64,000 nt of DNA from Gymnorhina tibicen (GCA_013399875.1 VXAZ01001116.1:3122546-3186545); one strand, 5' to 3'. Numbered from the stretch's first letter, positions 11,201-24,034 are shown. Numbers and translations are program-made. The notes: generated from the sequence alone by a model not told the origin.

Positions 11201-13813
11201 TTTAGAGATAAACTTGCTTACAGACAGACAAGCCTGTTTACTGTCCTTCACTTAGCACTAACAGATGGCCTCAGGTATGTTACCTTTTGCATTCAGCAGA
11301 ATGGTAGGCTCTTTGTGTTCAGACTAGTACTGGCTTCAACTGGGGTAAACTTCTGCCTTGGATTTTTTTTTTGCTTGGCTTTATTTCTAAGTGAATATGA
11401 CAAAAACCAGTTAGAGTTGTCCTCTTTGTCAACTGTACATTTTTATCCAAAGTTAAAAGAAAGCATTATGCAAGTAAAAAAAATCCAGATGATGGTGTGT
11501 GAACCTATGGAGAGAGGATTATGTGTGCTGCATATTTTGATACAAATGTATAAATCCAGATACAAAGACTGATTTTGGTTTTGTTTTTAAGCAGTACTTT
11601 AGGACAGGTGATACAGACCATGTGATACTACTTCGTAGTGGTGCAGTGTATCCATGTTGGCTAACATGGGAAGTGCCAGATTTCTGTGCTGTGAACTTCA
11701 GATGTCTAATTTCTTGAACCCACAAGTATTGTGTGGCTATCAAGGTTTAGGACATACGACATTATTATGGAATCTTAAATGAGTAAAAGTCATGCGCTGC
11801 TTTTGTTTGTCAGTGTTTCTCTACCACAGTGTTTTTCAGCCTCTTTCAGTAAGTTTCTTTTCTTAGAAGCAGCATCTGTTAGGTAGTTCCTGTTCCCATG
11901 AGTATTGACTGAATGTATTCTGGGCACTGACCAAGGGCTACAGATGTAGCTCTTGGCCTTTCTACGTGAGAATGACCATAAACTGTCACAGTCTGCAGTG
12001 GTCTTGTATCTGCCCCTCAAGTATAATGTTTCTGAAGTTGTTGGTTGGTTTTTTCTTCTTCTTCTTCCTGGGATAATTTACTGAGGAATGTCAGAGAAGC
12101 TAATTTTAAATTTTTAAAAGCTTTTAAAGAGGAGGATTAGGACAGATTCACAAGGATAGAGCCCAAAGTTATGCCAGTATCTAATGAAAGCAAATGAGGT
12201 GACCTCAGTTTTCTACAAAAGAAAGGGATAGGACTGATAAAAATGAAAATGTGACTATGAAGTTGTATTCATAATTGATCCCTTCCCTTTTAGTAGTAAT
12301 TGCTTTTGTTGTGATTCTACCAGATTGTTGTCTTTGCAGTCTAGCCTATAGTTTTATAATCAATAACTAATTCTGTTCTAATTGCCTGTGGGGACTTTGG
12401 GAATGAGCAGTGTTCTACTAGGCTGTTAAAAAAAAAATTTATTAATATTTGAAGAAACAAAAAATTGTCTCTTTACCTGTCATTACAGTTCCTAGTATTT
12501 GTATCTTTAAAGTACTGTTTGTCTCATCCTTCATATATTTGAAGTGATAGGCCTCGCTTCCCAGTTTTCCTAGCACGACTTCTTTTTTTCCCCTTCTCTA
12601 CAGCCCTTATCCTTGTTTTCTCATTTTTCACTCTTAATCTGTTAACAGTTACAGCACATGGTAAGTGTGAGAGGGATGATCCTATTTGAAGTTGGCAGAG
12701 CTTTGATAGCAGTTTTCTTGTGTCCACTTTCTACCCCAGTAATACACCTTTTAGGATGAACTCTGCTTTTGGAAACTATTGTGTTTGGATGGATCTCTTG
12801 ATAATGTATGGAAGGTATGTAGAGAAGTGGCTGGAGAAATAAGCCTAATATAATAAAGCACATGTTACAGACCAGAACTGCAGCAGTCTGCATCTGAGCC
12901 TAAGGTAACTATAGAAGAAGTTTTTGTATTTAAAGGAAGATATTCTGAACAAGCTTTTCGGCTGAAAAAGGTGGTCTAAGTTTCAAAGTGTACCTTTGTA
13001 AAGGTACTAACTTTTTTTGCATTTCGTGTGTACTGTTTTTATTTTAGGCTATACACTGGGAAATCCTATGATTAAAATAGTGTGCATGTCTAAGTAACAC
13101 ATATTCTGGTTTTGTCCAGCAAAGCAGCTGGCAGACTTTTGACTTTTATATCAATGTCCTACATAATGAAGTAATGTTCTGCTAAGGAAGTTTCTTTGAG
13201 TGTTAATGCTAAAGGAATCTTATCTTGAGTGTCTTGGTTAAAGACAAACCACTGAATAGATCCTGGTGAAATAATGCTTCTTGACAGTATTGGTACCTCA
13301 CTGTTCTTCCTCAACAGAAGTCAGTCAATTAAAAGTCGATAATTTGAATGTAGGAGGTTAAAAGAATCAAGGGCTTCAGTTGCCCTGAGCTATTGTCAAT
13401 GCTTAGTTTGCAGTTTTCTAAAATGGAAGGGAGTATTCCATGGTTAGAGGTCAATTATATTTTCCTATCCCTGAGGAAAAAAAATTTTATCTCTCCTGTT
13501 CTTGTTGCACTGATAAAGGTCAGAGCTGTCTAGCTACAGCATATGTACCTTAAATTCTGATGTTAGAATCAGTTGTTTATTACTTTCCAAACTGTATTAA
13601 AGTTGTACTGTTTTCATATTCATGTTTCTAAAGAAAGCTCACTCGGGACATATTTCTTCCCTTCTCACTGCTCTGCTTTTTCTAGTCTCATGTTTCACCC
13701 CAGTAATTTCTCTGTGTAATAATTGTGTTTGTCTCCTGCTTGTTGCCTTCCTGTTGTTGCTCACCTGCATGTGATGTTATTCCTTCATCACAGACAGGGA
13801 CATAGATGTTTGT

Positions 13814-13846
13814 CAGAATCATTATACAGAATACAGAATCATTATA
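13814..13846. repeat. 13-bp direct repeat, period 20
   Basis: CAGAATCATTATA occurs at 13814-13826 and again at 13834-13846, separated by CAGAATA, itself a partial copy. This looks like a local duplication. No functional role is suggested. Confidence 0.8.
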
Positions 13847-16794
13847 GAAGAGGTTCTTAGGTAGCTGCTTGGAGCCTGGAGATGGGTGTGATGGAAGTGC
13901 TGTTTCTGTGACTGGTTGCCTGAAAGGTTGGTATAAGGTGAGCAAATGCATGATTGAGGGGTATCTTCAAGAGAGAAGGTACTGTCAATAGACAGGGTGA
14001 CTCCTCCCTCTTCTAGAGTGGTTAGGAAAGAAACAATTCCATATTCCTTTCTTTGGTTGGAATTCATCCTGCTGCCAGGTGGGCAGTTACACAGGCTGAG
14101 CCCACTCGGTGTGCTTTAAGGCAGCTGGCTTTATTCCTTTCTCCTGCCAGAGTGGTCACTTAGCACCTTTGGAATTTGAGATCGTGTGCCCTGTAGAAAT
14201 AAAACCATAGGACACAGAATCCTGGGAAAAGAAAGCATAAGTTCTTAAAATCCAAGTAGAAAGTAATTAAAAGAATGCCAGTTAAGTGCAGCTGAGACTT
14301 TATTTAAGTAAGATACTTGACTGAAAATGTAATAAAGCCAACTTTTTTTTTTTATGGCTATTTTAATGTTTGAAAGCTAATGTTTTGAAATAAGTAGTGC
14401 TTCTCTATAAATTGTGGTTTACATTTATGGTGGTTACATAGTTCACATCTTACTGTTTCAAAAAAAGATTATGTAGAACTAAAAACTGCTCAAAGAAGGA
14501 GGTAGTAAAGGTGATTGAGGATATTGGGCAGCTTAATTTATGACTAGTACTTTTCAGGTATGTAAAGGTGGTTAAGGAACATTTTGATACGCCTGAAAAA
14601 TCATTACAAGTGTAGAAAGGGAAGAAGAAATAACTTGCCTTTATTCATTATAAAACAATGGTATCCAATGAATGACTTCAGTGGGAAAAAAACCCAGCCC
14701 AACTTCTTTTTGTACAGTACTGTGGTGGTTTAGGCGTCACCCCAAGACAAGTACAAAAGACAGAATGTGGCTTTGCAGTATGTTGTAGAGTCCAACTTAC
14801 AGGTGGGTTTAAGAAGGATAAGAGTAGTAACTAGAACCATCAGTAGTTTTTAAGAATGCTGTTGTCAGTGCAGTGTGATTTTCCAAGCCCGTTTGCTGAA
14901 GCCCTGTCAAGTAAATTTGTCCTAATACAGAGTGATCCACTTGTATACTCATCTCTAAGCATATGTTTCTGGTACCCAGTGGTATAATACTGGGCCTAGG
15001 TACTTGTTTGACCTAAATTAGTGTGGAGCTCTTAGATTTTCAAGGCCATCTGTGTGGATCACTTGCAGCATCTGACAGTATGTGCAAACCTGACAGGATC
15101 TGTGAGCCTAGATCCAACAGGGTGATCTAACATGTTTCATTCTGTACCTGGCTCAAGAAGGAGCCGTGAAACTGGAGTTAGCTACTAAATCTGAGTGTAC
15201 AGTTAATCGGTAGAGGTGTGTTTGAGAAGAGCTTTCATGCCCAAAACCAGTAAGGTAATGATGATGGTGGGGGAGGCTTTCCAGGGAGTGAAAAATACTG
15301 AAGAAATGGGCATGCTTGAAATGCTACTTTCTTGTAGGCTTTGATGCCATCTGCAGGTCTGAGTTTGATGCCAAAATGAGCCAGGGATTGCTTTAAAGTT
15401 GTGAATCTAAGAATTCAGATTATTTTGTCAGTAGCTGTGAACAAGTAGCTTTATTTTAAGGTTTCAGTTCCCATGCTTATGTAATAGCTCAGTAGTTCAC
15501 TCACCTGTGAATTAAGAGTTAAGATGCCTGAGGAATTTCAATCTTCTTATTTCAACCTGCCATGTGCAAGTGTCAATCACAAGATTATAGGCTGTGTTAG
15601 GCTTTAGTGTGTAAGGGATGGCCAGTAGCTTTACCACCCTTCTGCAGAATAATCAAGAGTAACAGACTGATGGAGTTGGAAGGCGAGTGATGAAAAGGGA
15701 AGCATTGCTATCAAGTTTCACTAATAAACAGGTATCAGCATGCTGCTTGACTGCTGCCAGGTAACTCTGAGTTACAAAACAAGCATATGGTGTTTTGGTT
15801 AGAAAGAGGCTGTATGGGTCATTAAATGATTTTTCTTTTTAGTACAGCAGTCACAATTCAGCATTTTTATGAAAGAGGGAGCCCTGAGGAGATCAGAGGC
15901 TTAAGCGTTCTTTCAAGTTCCCTTTCCTGGTGTCAGAAGGCACAGTATGACAGATCCCTTTTGCCAGAATCTATTCCCAGGTGAACGTTGTAAAGTGTCA
16001 GGGAAACCTGGATACAACCAGGAGCTTCATGATACTATTATGAGTTCAGGCTCAAAAGAATAAAAATTATCTTCATGGATAATAGTATCTGAAAAAGCAT
16101 TTTGCTTTTTTCTTAAGGTATTCTGTTGCTTGGGGTGACCTGTTTTGTATATTGGTAACGCAGTATCTCAGCACATGTTGGTGTCCCAAGTCCATGATGC
16201 TGGTCCCTAGACGTCTAATCAAATTCCACTCAAATGCTTAGAGCATTGCCTTTCTTTTTTTTAACATTAATTAGAGGTTTTAATGTTTATTTTTTTTGTT
16301 TCCTAGAAATGTTTGCTATATAGCAACTTGTAAGTTCGATTGTGTCAGCAGTGTTGAGAAGATGACATACAGCGATTCTGGTATTTGCTTCCACACTGCA
16401 TTTCATAGAGACACTCTTTAATCAGGAATGAGCAGTTCTGGGAATTGGGAGCTTTGTGATGAACTCTGCAACAGAGTGTTGTGGGCAGACATAATATGGG
16501 CACACCAGCCAGTCAAGGCTCTTGAAGAAGCTGGATGTGAAAGCACAATATGTGAATCTCAAGTGGACTCAATATGTGAAATAGAGCTATAAAGAGCTAT
16601 GCTGAAGCTACCAATATATTTTAGATCACCAGATACCTGCTAAGTAACTGCTTTGGTGTTTAGTATGGATCAGTTACTTTTAACTGTTGCATTCTCACTG
16701 CTAATCCAGGTTGTTTAGTAAATCCAGCATTTAAAAACAAGGTTGAAACTATTTATTCCAACAGACAACACCTATTTTTCTTCAGTTGTCTAAA

Positions 16795-16821
16795 ACAAGT
16801 GTTACTGATTGTAACACTTGT
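16795..16821. repeat. perfect 11-bp inverted repeat, 5-nt loop
   Basis: ACAAGTGTTAC and GTAACACTTGT are exact reverse complements around the loop TGATT. It could form a small hairpin. It is not followed by a T run that would suggest a terminator for RNA polymerase III, and no transposon ends are seen. Confidence 0.85.
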
Positions 16822-19520
16822 AATTGATCAGTTTATCTAAAAATGTTGCAATGAAGTTTGACAAATTTTCAACATATTGTATAAGAAACATGGTGCAGGA
16901 AATAAAATTATTTATCCTGTTCTTATAATTGAAAAGTAGTATATTTGTAATCTCTAGTGTTTATTTCTGAAGCCAGAAAATCAGTTTTGTGTAATGAGAA
17001 TATTTGTCTTGGGAATAAAGACGTTACTCTTTTAAAATGATCATTTTGATCTAATTTTTTGTTTCCAGAATGACTCTCAGAAGCTTGTGTCTCACAGGGT
17101 GCCATATCTTGTCCTAATTGTAGCATTATGAAAACTTAAGATAAAGTTTAAATAGATCAGACTCTTTCTCTTGGACTTGAACCTTCTCTGCAGTAGCTGC
17201 TTGTCTTAATCCTTGCCTTGTGCTTTGCCATGCCAGCGAAAACAGAGAATTTTTAATATCTGCAACTAAAAGGAACATTAAAATAAACCACAGCTGAATA
17301 CATATACTGAAACAAAGCCACAGATTTATTTTGAAAGATTTTCTGTTTTCATTATAGTTTTTTCTATACATCAGAGTGTGGGATCACTGTATGTATCAGT
17401 GTCTGGTGAGCAGAATTCATATTATAGTTAAAATTCTAGGCCTCTCTTAATGGCTTTGTCTGCTATTCTGCCTTTGCTGCTGATGAAAAAGGAACACGCT
17501 AACTTGGGGCCTATACATGTAAAAAGGAATAATTCACTCTTCTAATTGTGCTGCAATCTAAATCAAACAATTTGACATATTTGCATTGTAATGCTATCTC
17601 CTTTCCCACTTCAAAACAATCAACATTTTAGGTAAGTATGTCAAGTAGTAAAGCCACTTTAAAAATAAAACTATGAAACTGTAAAAGAAGGTCCTCTTAT
17701 GATGGTTTTAACACCAGAAAGTTAAGTGTCAGCAAATAATTATCTTTCCAGTTTATTTGTGACGTGCATAGATTGCTAAAAATCACTTTATCTGATTTTC
17801 AGTAAGTGGGAATTTTTATGGAGGACATACATTTAAGTAGAAAACGTGACTGAGTTTTAAAATCAAAAAGTGGCATGATATGTATGTTGACAGTATCTCT
17901 CTTAAATCTATACAGTATGTGTTTAATTATGGTGAAAATAATGCAAGAGTTAGCAAAAACTTTAAAAAGCAAACCAAACCACATGGGACCTCTGAGGGTT
18001 GTTTCTTAGCGTCAGGACCTGATGGGCAAAGTGCAGAGAACATTCTTGTCTTGTTAGTTTATTCAGATAGTTTTTAAGACACAGCGATGTTAATATGCAA
18101 GGGCAATGGAACTGAATGTGTGCCAGCTTCTTCCTGGTTACAGTTCACAGTCCGAGGTATTAAGCTGAATTGAAACTGTGCATGGTTTAAATTACTATGT
18201 TAAACTCTGAACTGTGGTGCACCAGACGCTGGCATGTTTGATTTAGCAATGCTGCTTTGCAGCAATCTCCAGCAAGAAGAATCTTAATTCTCAGAGTCTG
18301 CTTTTCGAACTTTTTCTCAGATTTTGAACTGTAGTATATTTCAATTTTGATGGTGTGAAATTTACATTGGTTTAAAATAATACTGCAGAGCTAAGAGAAA
18401 GATTTTATTGCTTTTCAGTGCTTGTATCCTTAACCAGTTTTTTTTCCCACAGTTTGTGTCAACTCTGCCAATATTTTATTTTTGAGAAAATATATGTTGT
18501 ACTTCATATTTCACGGTTCATTTGCATTGGTATAGGTAATAAGTAACAGTTACGTATGTGTATGTACATAAAATACTGCCTTTACATAAGAAACTTAATT
18601 TGGGAGTCTTTAAATATCATTCAAACTCAGTAGGTAAAGTTCCTTTAGTCTCATAATGAATGATGAAGGGATGAAGTGTGTAATCTCTTAGTGTTCCAGG
18701 AGAGGCTGAAAACCACAAAGTAGAAAAATAGGTCCTCTCGCTTTGCCCGGTGTTATCACCTTTCCTCTTGGGTTTGCTTCTTGTGGTGTTCTCATCAATG
18801 TATGACAATGTTACAAGCAAGTGAAATAAAAAGGAGCAATCTGCCTTGTTTTTAAGATGATATGGTTTCCTTCAAACTGAATTATTACAGGTCATGGGGA
18901 AATAAAGCCTAATCAAGAATTAAAAGCATGTTCAGCCCATTTCACAGCATAGAATTTAATTTTGGCTTTTATCAGCAGCAATGGAAAGCAGCAAAGCCCA
19001 GATTTGCTGCCAGTAAATAGAATATACCTAGAATATCAGAATGAAAAGTCAGTGAGCATATAGTGACATTGCATTGTCTTAGCAGATATACATTAATATA
19101 TAGGGAGGTGTGTTTGGAGAAATGAAATAGAAGACAGGGCAGAGCCAGAGTAAGGGGACTATTACTTTAGCAGAAGATGGAAAGACTGATTTACAATGTA
19201 GGGTTTCACTGATGGGGGAAAAAATGTGCATCTGCTCCAGTTAATGTGAGCAGGCACCCAAAATGCTCTAAAAAGTCTGTGAAAATTGGAAATGAGAACT
19301 TAGTGAGGTGAAAAGAACATGTCTGTGTGTTTGTATGTATAAATAAAATGGCTTGTTATTTCCCCTCTGAGTAATGCATTGTCTTACTTAGAGGATGATA
19401 AATTAATTCTGAACTCACTTTTCTCTTTGTGGAGGCTGGGAAGGAGGGAATCCAGTGACTATTCCAGCTGTGTGCTTTCGCAGCCTGAAGTTCTTCACTG
19501 CCTGTCTCCCGTGTTTGCAG

Positions 19521-19547
19521 CATGATCCGCACCCGCCAGCTGCTGAG
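19521..19547 (+). other. candidate 27-nt in-frame microexon
   Basis: A CpG-containing 27-nt stretch (CATGATCCGC...TGCTGAG) stands out from AT-rich intron. It follows a good polypyrimidine-plus-acceptor string (CTGTCTCCCGTGTTTGCAG) and precedes a GT (GTATTC, a weak donor). Spliced after 8270 it would read N-M-I-R-T-R-Q-L-L and leave the same two-base phase, so the SRPK2 frame would be kept. This is inference from splice-like signals only; I know of no such microexon in SRPK2, and chance is a real possibility. Confidence 0.2.
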
Positions 19548-21446
19548 GTATTCTATTAATGCAGCTTGGACCTGTATTTCTCTGCAGGTTACATAGCTAC
19601 TAATGGATCCGTGTGTATCTGCCCTTCCAAATGTTCTTGGAGTCTCTACTCACTGCTTTGTTGCACACAGGTTTCAGAGAGGTTGCTAGAAAGTCTTAAA
19701 GGTCCAATCAAATAATTATTGATAGTTGAGTTACAGTGATATCAGTAGTTGTTTCCAGTTGCTGGAACAAATTTTGCTGTTGCACAGACAAAATGATACA
19801 TGCCCAAACTTTGTAGTACCTGCTCTTTCCCTGGTGCTATGCCTACCCTTCTGGGGTGGATGTCTTCATTTGGGAGAAGGGAGGGATATGGCTAGTCATC
19901 AGCCTCCTGGCTCTGCTGAGAGGTCTATGATGTTGATGTTGGTAGCTTTTTAATCCTTATTCTGAAATCCACTTGAATAATTTTTGCGTGATTTTTCAAG
20001 TCGTTTCTGTGCTGCCTTGTAAATTCACGTTACAATCCATGTCAAGCCATCCAGATTTACTATATGGTGGTGTATTTTACATCAGTTTGATGCTTGTTCT
20101 TAGTTCCTTTTGTGAGTGGTTTTGCCCAGCTCCCAGGCTCCAGTTCTGCAGCCAGCAGCTGACCACTGGTGAGGTGTTTGTAGACCCTCACCCTGTTGGT
20201 GAGGTCTCTGTATCATCCTGTCACTTTCTAGTCCTCTGCAGTGGTTCCATATCTTGAACTCTTTATATTGCATTTTATTCCAGCATCTTAAATATTTATT
20301 TACATAGAATAATTATTATTGCTATATTAGTTCCAGATGTTTGTATAACAGTGGGTGCTACACTACACAACTGTACAAGGTGAAGCAACAGCTGAAACAA
20401 AGTAGGTAATAGTCCTTTGATCAGTGGGCTGTGGCTGTTCAATGCTAAAACAAATCTCCAGGCAGGCCAAATCTTCAGACAGAGCATGGTAAGTCCCAAG
20501 GCTCACCTTATCACAAAGCCTGTGGCCCACTACAAACAATGGCAGAAGTGTTTTTTATTGTCTCCATGGTCTTGCTTAGTGTGATCTGTGGTGAGCAGTG
20601 ATCACTGTTCTCTGTTCAGGTAACCTGGATGCAAATATGCTGAATACATAAAATTGCTGTTCTGAACTTGCAGCTGCTCAGGTGATTTCAAAGCTGGCAA
20701 GAGGCAGTTAGGAAGTGATGAGGCATAAATTTAGTGTTGATCTGGTGGTGGCTGAGTGAAGTGGCATTCTGGGCCTTTTTCCAGGAAGATGGATGATGTA
20801 GGAATTCAAAAGGTGGTACTCAAATCAGCACATCTGAGAAAGTATTTGCAGAAAGTACAAGCAGAAATTTTATGAGAGGAACCTGTGAAGGTTGGATCTT
20901 GTTGAAGTACTATCTTTAAATATTAGTGGTTTGCAGAGTAGCTGTTGTTTTATTTACATTTAACATGTAGTTATTCAGCACCTCATTAGAAAGCTGTTAT
21001 TTCTTCTCTCAATAGAATTTTTATACTTGCAGTCACGAAAGAAGCTCTAAGGGCTTTGAGATATAAGAGGACAAAGGTATGTAGCATTGTGTATTGAATA
21101 AACATTTTAGCTAAATATAGTTGAAAAAAGCTTGAATGCATTTTCAAGGTATTATCTTCCTTCATTACAGAAATACTTAGTGTTCTAAAGTAGATCAGAA
21201 ACATGGCAGCAAATAATGGAGAGATCTTTTGAGTATTTTAGAGGATGATATTACAAGCAAAAGACCTGGTCTATGTATCTACTCAAGGTTAAGGAAAAAA
21301 AATTTTTTTTTCTTTTTTTTGTTTCCTGATTATGATGTCGGTATCATTTTTATCTAAAATGTGTAAAAAAATGTGGAGTAATAACCAGTCTTCCTCTCTA
21401 TGTGTATGTGAATATATATCTATTCATGGGCTGTACTATAATAATA

Positions 21447-21629
21447 CCATTGGCCTTCTTGGCCACCTGAGCGTGCACTGGTTCATGTTCAGCTGCTGTA
21501 GACCAGCAGCCCCAGGTCCTTTTCCACTGGTTTGCTTTCCAGCCACTGCCCCAAGCCTGTGGCACTGCCTGGGGTTGTTGTGACCAAAGTGTAGGACCTG
21601 GCATTTTTCTTGTTGAACCTCATGCTGTT
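21447..21629 (-). mobile_element. CR1 LINE fragment, inverted piece
   Basis: Reading the minus strand, the segment runs from AACAGCATGAGGTTCAACAA through a stretch meaning 'caggtcctacactttggtcacaacaacccc', 'gctggaaagc' and 'aaggacctggggctgctggt', to TGGCCAAGAAGGCCAATGG. This is the standard avian CR1 ORF2 region upstream of the C-terminal part. It stops at the point where the + strand CR1 segment beginning near 21885 continues, so the two are adjacent parts of one CR1 sequence placed in opposite orientation. It is decayed and non-coding. Confidence 0.85.
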
Positions 21630-21884
21630 AAAAATGCCTGGATGGATAGACTCATGAGAATTATGTAGGTTTTTTAAGCAGCAAGGTAAAAAGAAAGTCT
21701 TTGTCCATTAGAAATAGGGATGTAGAAGCAGAAAGGATGAAAATTACAGTCTTGTCATTCAGCTTTTACTAATGCTGTATAATAAGCACCAGTGTTTCCA
21801 CAAGATACTGAAGATGGCTGTAGTCTGAACAAAGAGCAGGGTTATCTGTAACTGTAGGACTCTATTTTGTGTGTATGTTGGTTT
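21630..21884. other. spacer between opposed CR1 segments
   Basis: About 255 bases of AT-rich sequence between the two CR1 pieces. I do not recognise it as CR1, although a strongly diverged 5' extension of either piece cannot be excluded by eye. It shows no open frame of interest and no simple repeat. Confidence 0.5.
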
Positions 21885-22536
21885 GGATGAGAATGAGTCT
21901 GTGTGTGCCTGGCTGGCCAAGAAGGCCAATGGCATCCTGGCTTGTGTAAGCAACAGTGTGGCCAGCAGGACCAGGGCACTGATTGTCCCCATGAACTCGG
22001 CACTGGTGAGGCCACATCTCGAATCCTGTGTTGGGTTTTGGGCCCCTCACTACCAGAAGGACATGAAGGTGCTGGAGCAAGTTCAGAGAAGGGCAACAGA
22101 GCTGGGGAAGGGTCTGGAGTACAAGTCTGATGAGGAGCAGCTGAGGGAGCTGGGGGTGTTCAGCCTGGAGAAAAGGAGGCTCAGAGTGTGACCTTATAAC
22201 ACTCTACAATTGCCTGAAAGGAGGCTGTAGCCAGGTGGGTGTCAGCTTCTTTGTCCCAGGGAACAGGTGACAGGACCAGAGGAAATGGCCTCAATTTGCA
22301 CCAGGGGAGGCTTAGGTTGGGTATTAGGAGAGATTTCTTCACTGAAGGTGTGGACAGGTTGCCAAAGGAATGGGCTGCCCAGTGAAAAGATGGAATCACC
22401 ATCTGTGGAAGTGTTCAAAAAGTCATGGGGATGTGGCACTTAGTGACATGGTTTAGTGGTGAACATGGTGATGCTAGGTCAGTGGTTCCAACTGAGGATC
22501 TGAAAGGTCTTTTCCAACCCAAACAGTTTTATTATT
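21885..22536 (+). mobile_element. CR1 LINE 3' segment (ORF2 end and 3' UTR)
   Basis: The segment encodes a broken end of the CR1 ORF2 protein. Frame pieces such as [23 protein letters not shown] and [15 protein letters not shown] are visible at about 21903-22190, followed by in-frame stops. It then runs through the usual 'gaggaaatggcctcaa' and 'agatttcttcactgaa' region to the 3' tail GGTCTTTTCCAACCCAAAC near 22505-22524 and a degraded AT terminal repeat. CR1 is a reverse-transcribing LINE of birds. This copy is 5'-truncated and inactive, and is paired with the inverted CR1 piece at 21447-21629. Confidence 0.9.
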
Positions 22537-23425
22537 ACATGAAATAGCAATGGAAAAGCTGCATAAATCCTAAGAACTTCTTGTCTAGATTTTCTTTTCT
22601 TTTACAACCAAGATGCACTTGCCAGCAGAAGTATTTTGAAAGTTGGTTTCCCTTATATTAGGACTTCTTGTGCATTTTATTTTCTGTATATAGGGTACGC
22701 AGATCATCTTGACATGAAACATACAACAGCAGACCTAGGGTACACTGAGTACCAGAGAGATGGGAAATATGTTCCTCTTCTCTATTTTGTATTCAAGACA
22801 GTGAAAAAAGCAATCTTTATAAATTTTTGTAGTGATACTTCTCCTCTGAAATTATGTGTTTGGAGAGTTTTTCAATATTGCATTATTATGTAACATAAAC
22901 CAAATGATTTTTATGGTGCTATTTTATTCTACCCGTAGAAATAATTTTATTTTAAGGAGTATGTACTACCTTAGGCTTAGTTCTATAAGTAGTCCTTGGG
23001 GATTTCCTTTGTTTTGGGTGGAAGGCAGTATTAGATTTTTCTATACTGGTGAACAACCATATCTGATGGGTTTTGGGAAACTTAACTGTAGATGTTCATG
23101 TTCTCCTGCTGGCTTTTAAGATTATTTAATATTGTTGAAACAAGCCACTAGGTGGCAATATCAATTAAAAAATTTCCAAGACATGCAATTCAAGTTGTCA
23201 ACTAAAATGGGGCACTGAGGAATATGCTTGATTAAAGTGAAAACATTACAATTTGTTGTATGCAAAATTTTCTTGATGTAGAGAGGAAGTGTTCTGCCAA
23301 AGCACTTGGTGTTCATGATTGGTGACTGAGGACAGCTGGGTGTATTTGCTTGGATAGAGAAGAAACATGGTTTTCCCTTTTTTGTATGTCTGCAATATTT
23401 GTTAGACATTTGCAAAGTGGAACTA
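22537..23425. other. intron between CR1 and solo LTR
   Basis: AT-rich SRPK2 intron sequence. Its open frames are short and without recognisable domains. I see nothing else in it. Confidence 0.6.
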
Positions 23426-24029
23426 TGTCTTGGTTTGAAAGACAGGTGTCTGCTAAGGAAGGCAGGAGCCCCCCTTGGAATGGAAAATACAACCCCCTTC
23501 CCTCCGAATTATAAATTTGAAATTAAGGGGCTTTCAGGCAAAGATATGAGGAATAGGAATAACAGTTTTACAGTTTTTTACTTTTTTTAATATATATATA
23601 TATAAAACTAAACAATAATACCGAGAAACTGGCAGGGGTACAACCTGGCACCCTGCCGGACAGGGTGTTGGTAGCAGTCCAATTAGGTGGTGGCTGCAGT
23701 TCTCCTTGAAGTGGTTCTGTTGAAGCGGTGATCTTGTAGAAAAAAAAAGTCTGGTCCTCCTCGGAAAGTCCAGTGGTGGTTGTGTAGCTCTTGTCCTCTG
23801 GGATCCCAGCAGGTAAGGCTGCTTGTGCTGTTCCAGACCCCAGATTTTATCCAGGTGGGAATGCTTGGCTCCTTCCCCCTGGGCGGAGCATCTCACAATG
23901 GGATGGTGAGTCGTGAGGCAGGGCACTGATGGGCCCATTAACAGGAGATAGTTCGGGAGAGGAGGCAAGAACATTGCTACACCTGGTTTCGACAGCTCAT
24001 GGTAATAGAATACACTGTAACCCAGGACA
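23426..24029 (+). mobile_element. solo LTR of an avian endogenous retrovirus
   Basis: The 604-bp element starts TGTCTTGGTTTGAAAGACAG and ends ACCCAGGACA, so it has TG...CA ends. It is flanked by AACTA (23421-23425) and AGCTA (24030-24034), a 5-bp target-site duplication with one mismatch. The internal text ('gtgtctgctaaggaaggcag', 'ccctccgaattat', 'aggggctttcaggcaaagat', 'ctgggcggagcatctcacaa') is of an LTR family I recognise from songbird genomes. I cannot give a formal family name. No retroviral internal region or second LTR adjoins it, so it is a recombined solo LTR. Orientation (+) follows my memory of the family and is less certain than the boundaries. A minus-strand open frame across it (23534-23974) is chance. 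Confidence 0.88.
23590..23604. repeat. (AT)n microsatellite inside LTR
   Basis: A short alternating AT run directly after a T run, within the solo LTR. It probably grew from an A/T-rich part of the LTR and may vary in length. Confidence 0.85.
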
Positions 24030-24034
24030 AGCTA

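Larger units (their letters stand above)
8601..21446. other. SRPK2 large intron, first segment
   Basis: AT-rich intron sequence with short homopolymer T runs (for example near 10478 and 14341) and no open frame that resembles a protein. I see a period-20 duplication at 13814-13846, an 11-bp hairpin at 16795-16821 and one exon-like 27-nt segment at 19521-19547, all listed separately. A short LTR-like start at 14721 was considered and rejected. The rest shows nothing I can name. Confidence 0.7.

Noticed and set aside
14721..14790. LTR-like start (TGTGGTGGTTTAGG)
   Set aside because: Only about 14 bases recall a songbird LTR start; the following sequence is not recognisable and no matching end is seen.
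21871..22191. 106-codon open frame as a host gene
   Set aside because: Its peptide is the C-terminal part of the CR1 ORF2 protein and is followed by stops; it is a dead LINE fragment.
23534..23974. 146-codon minus-strand open frame
   Set aside because: It lies wholly inside the solo LTR, which does not code for protein, and shows no domain.
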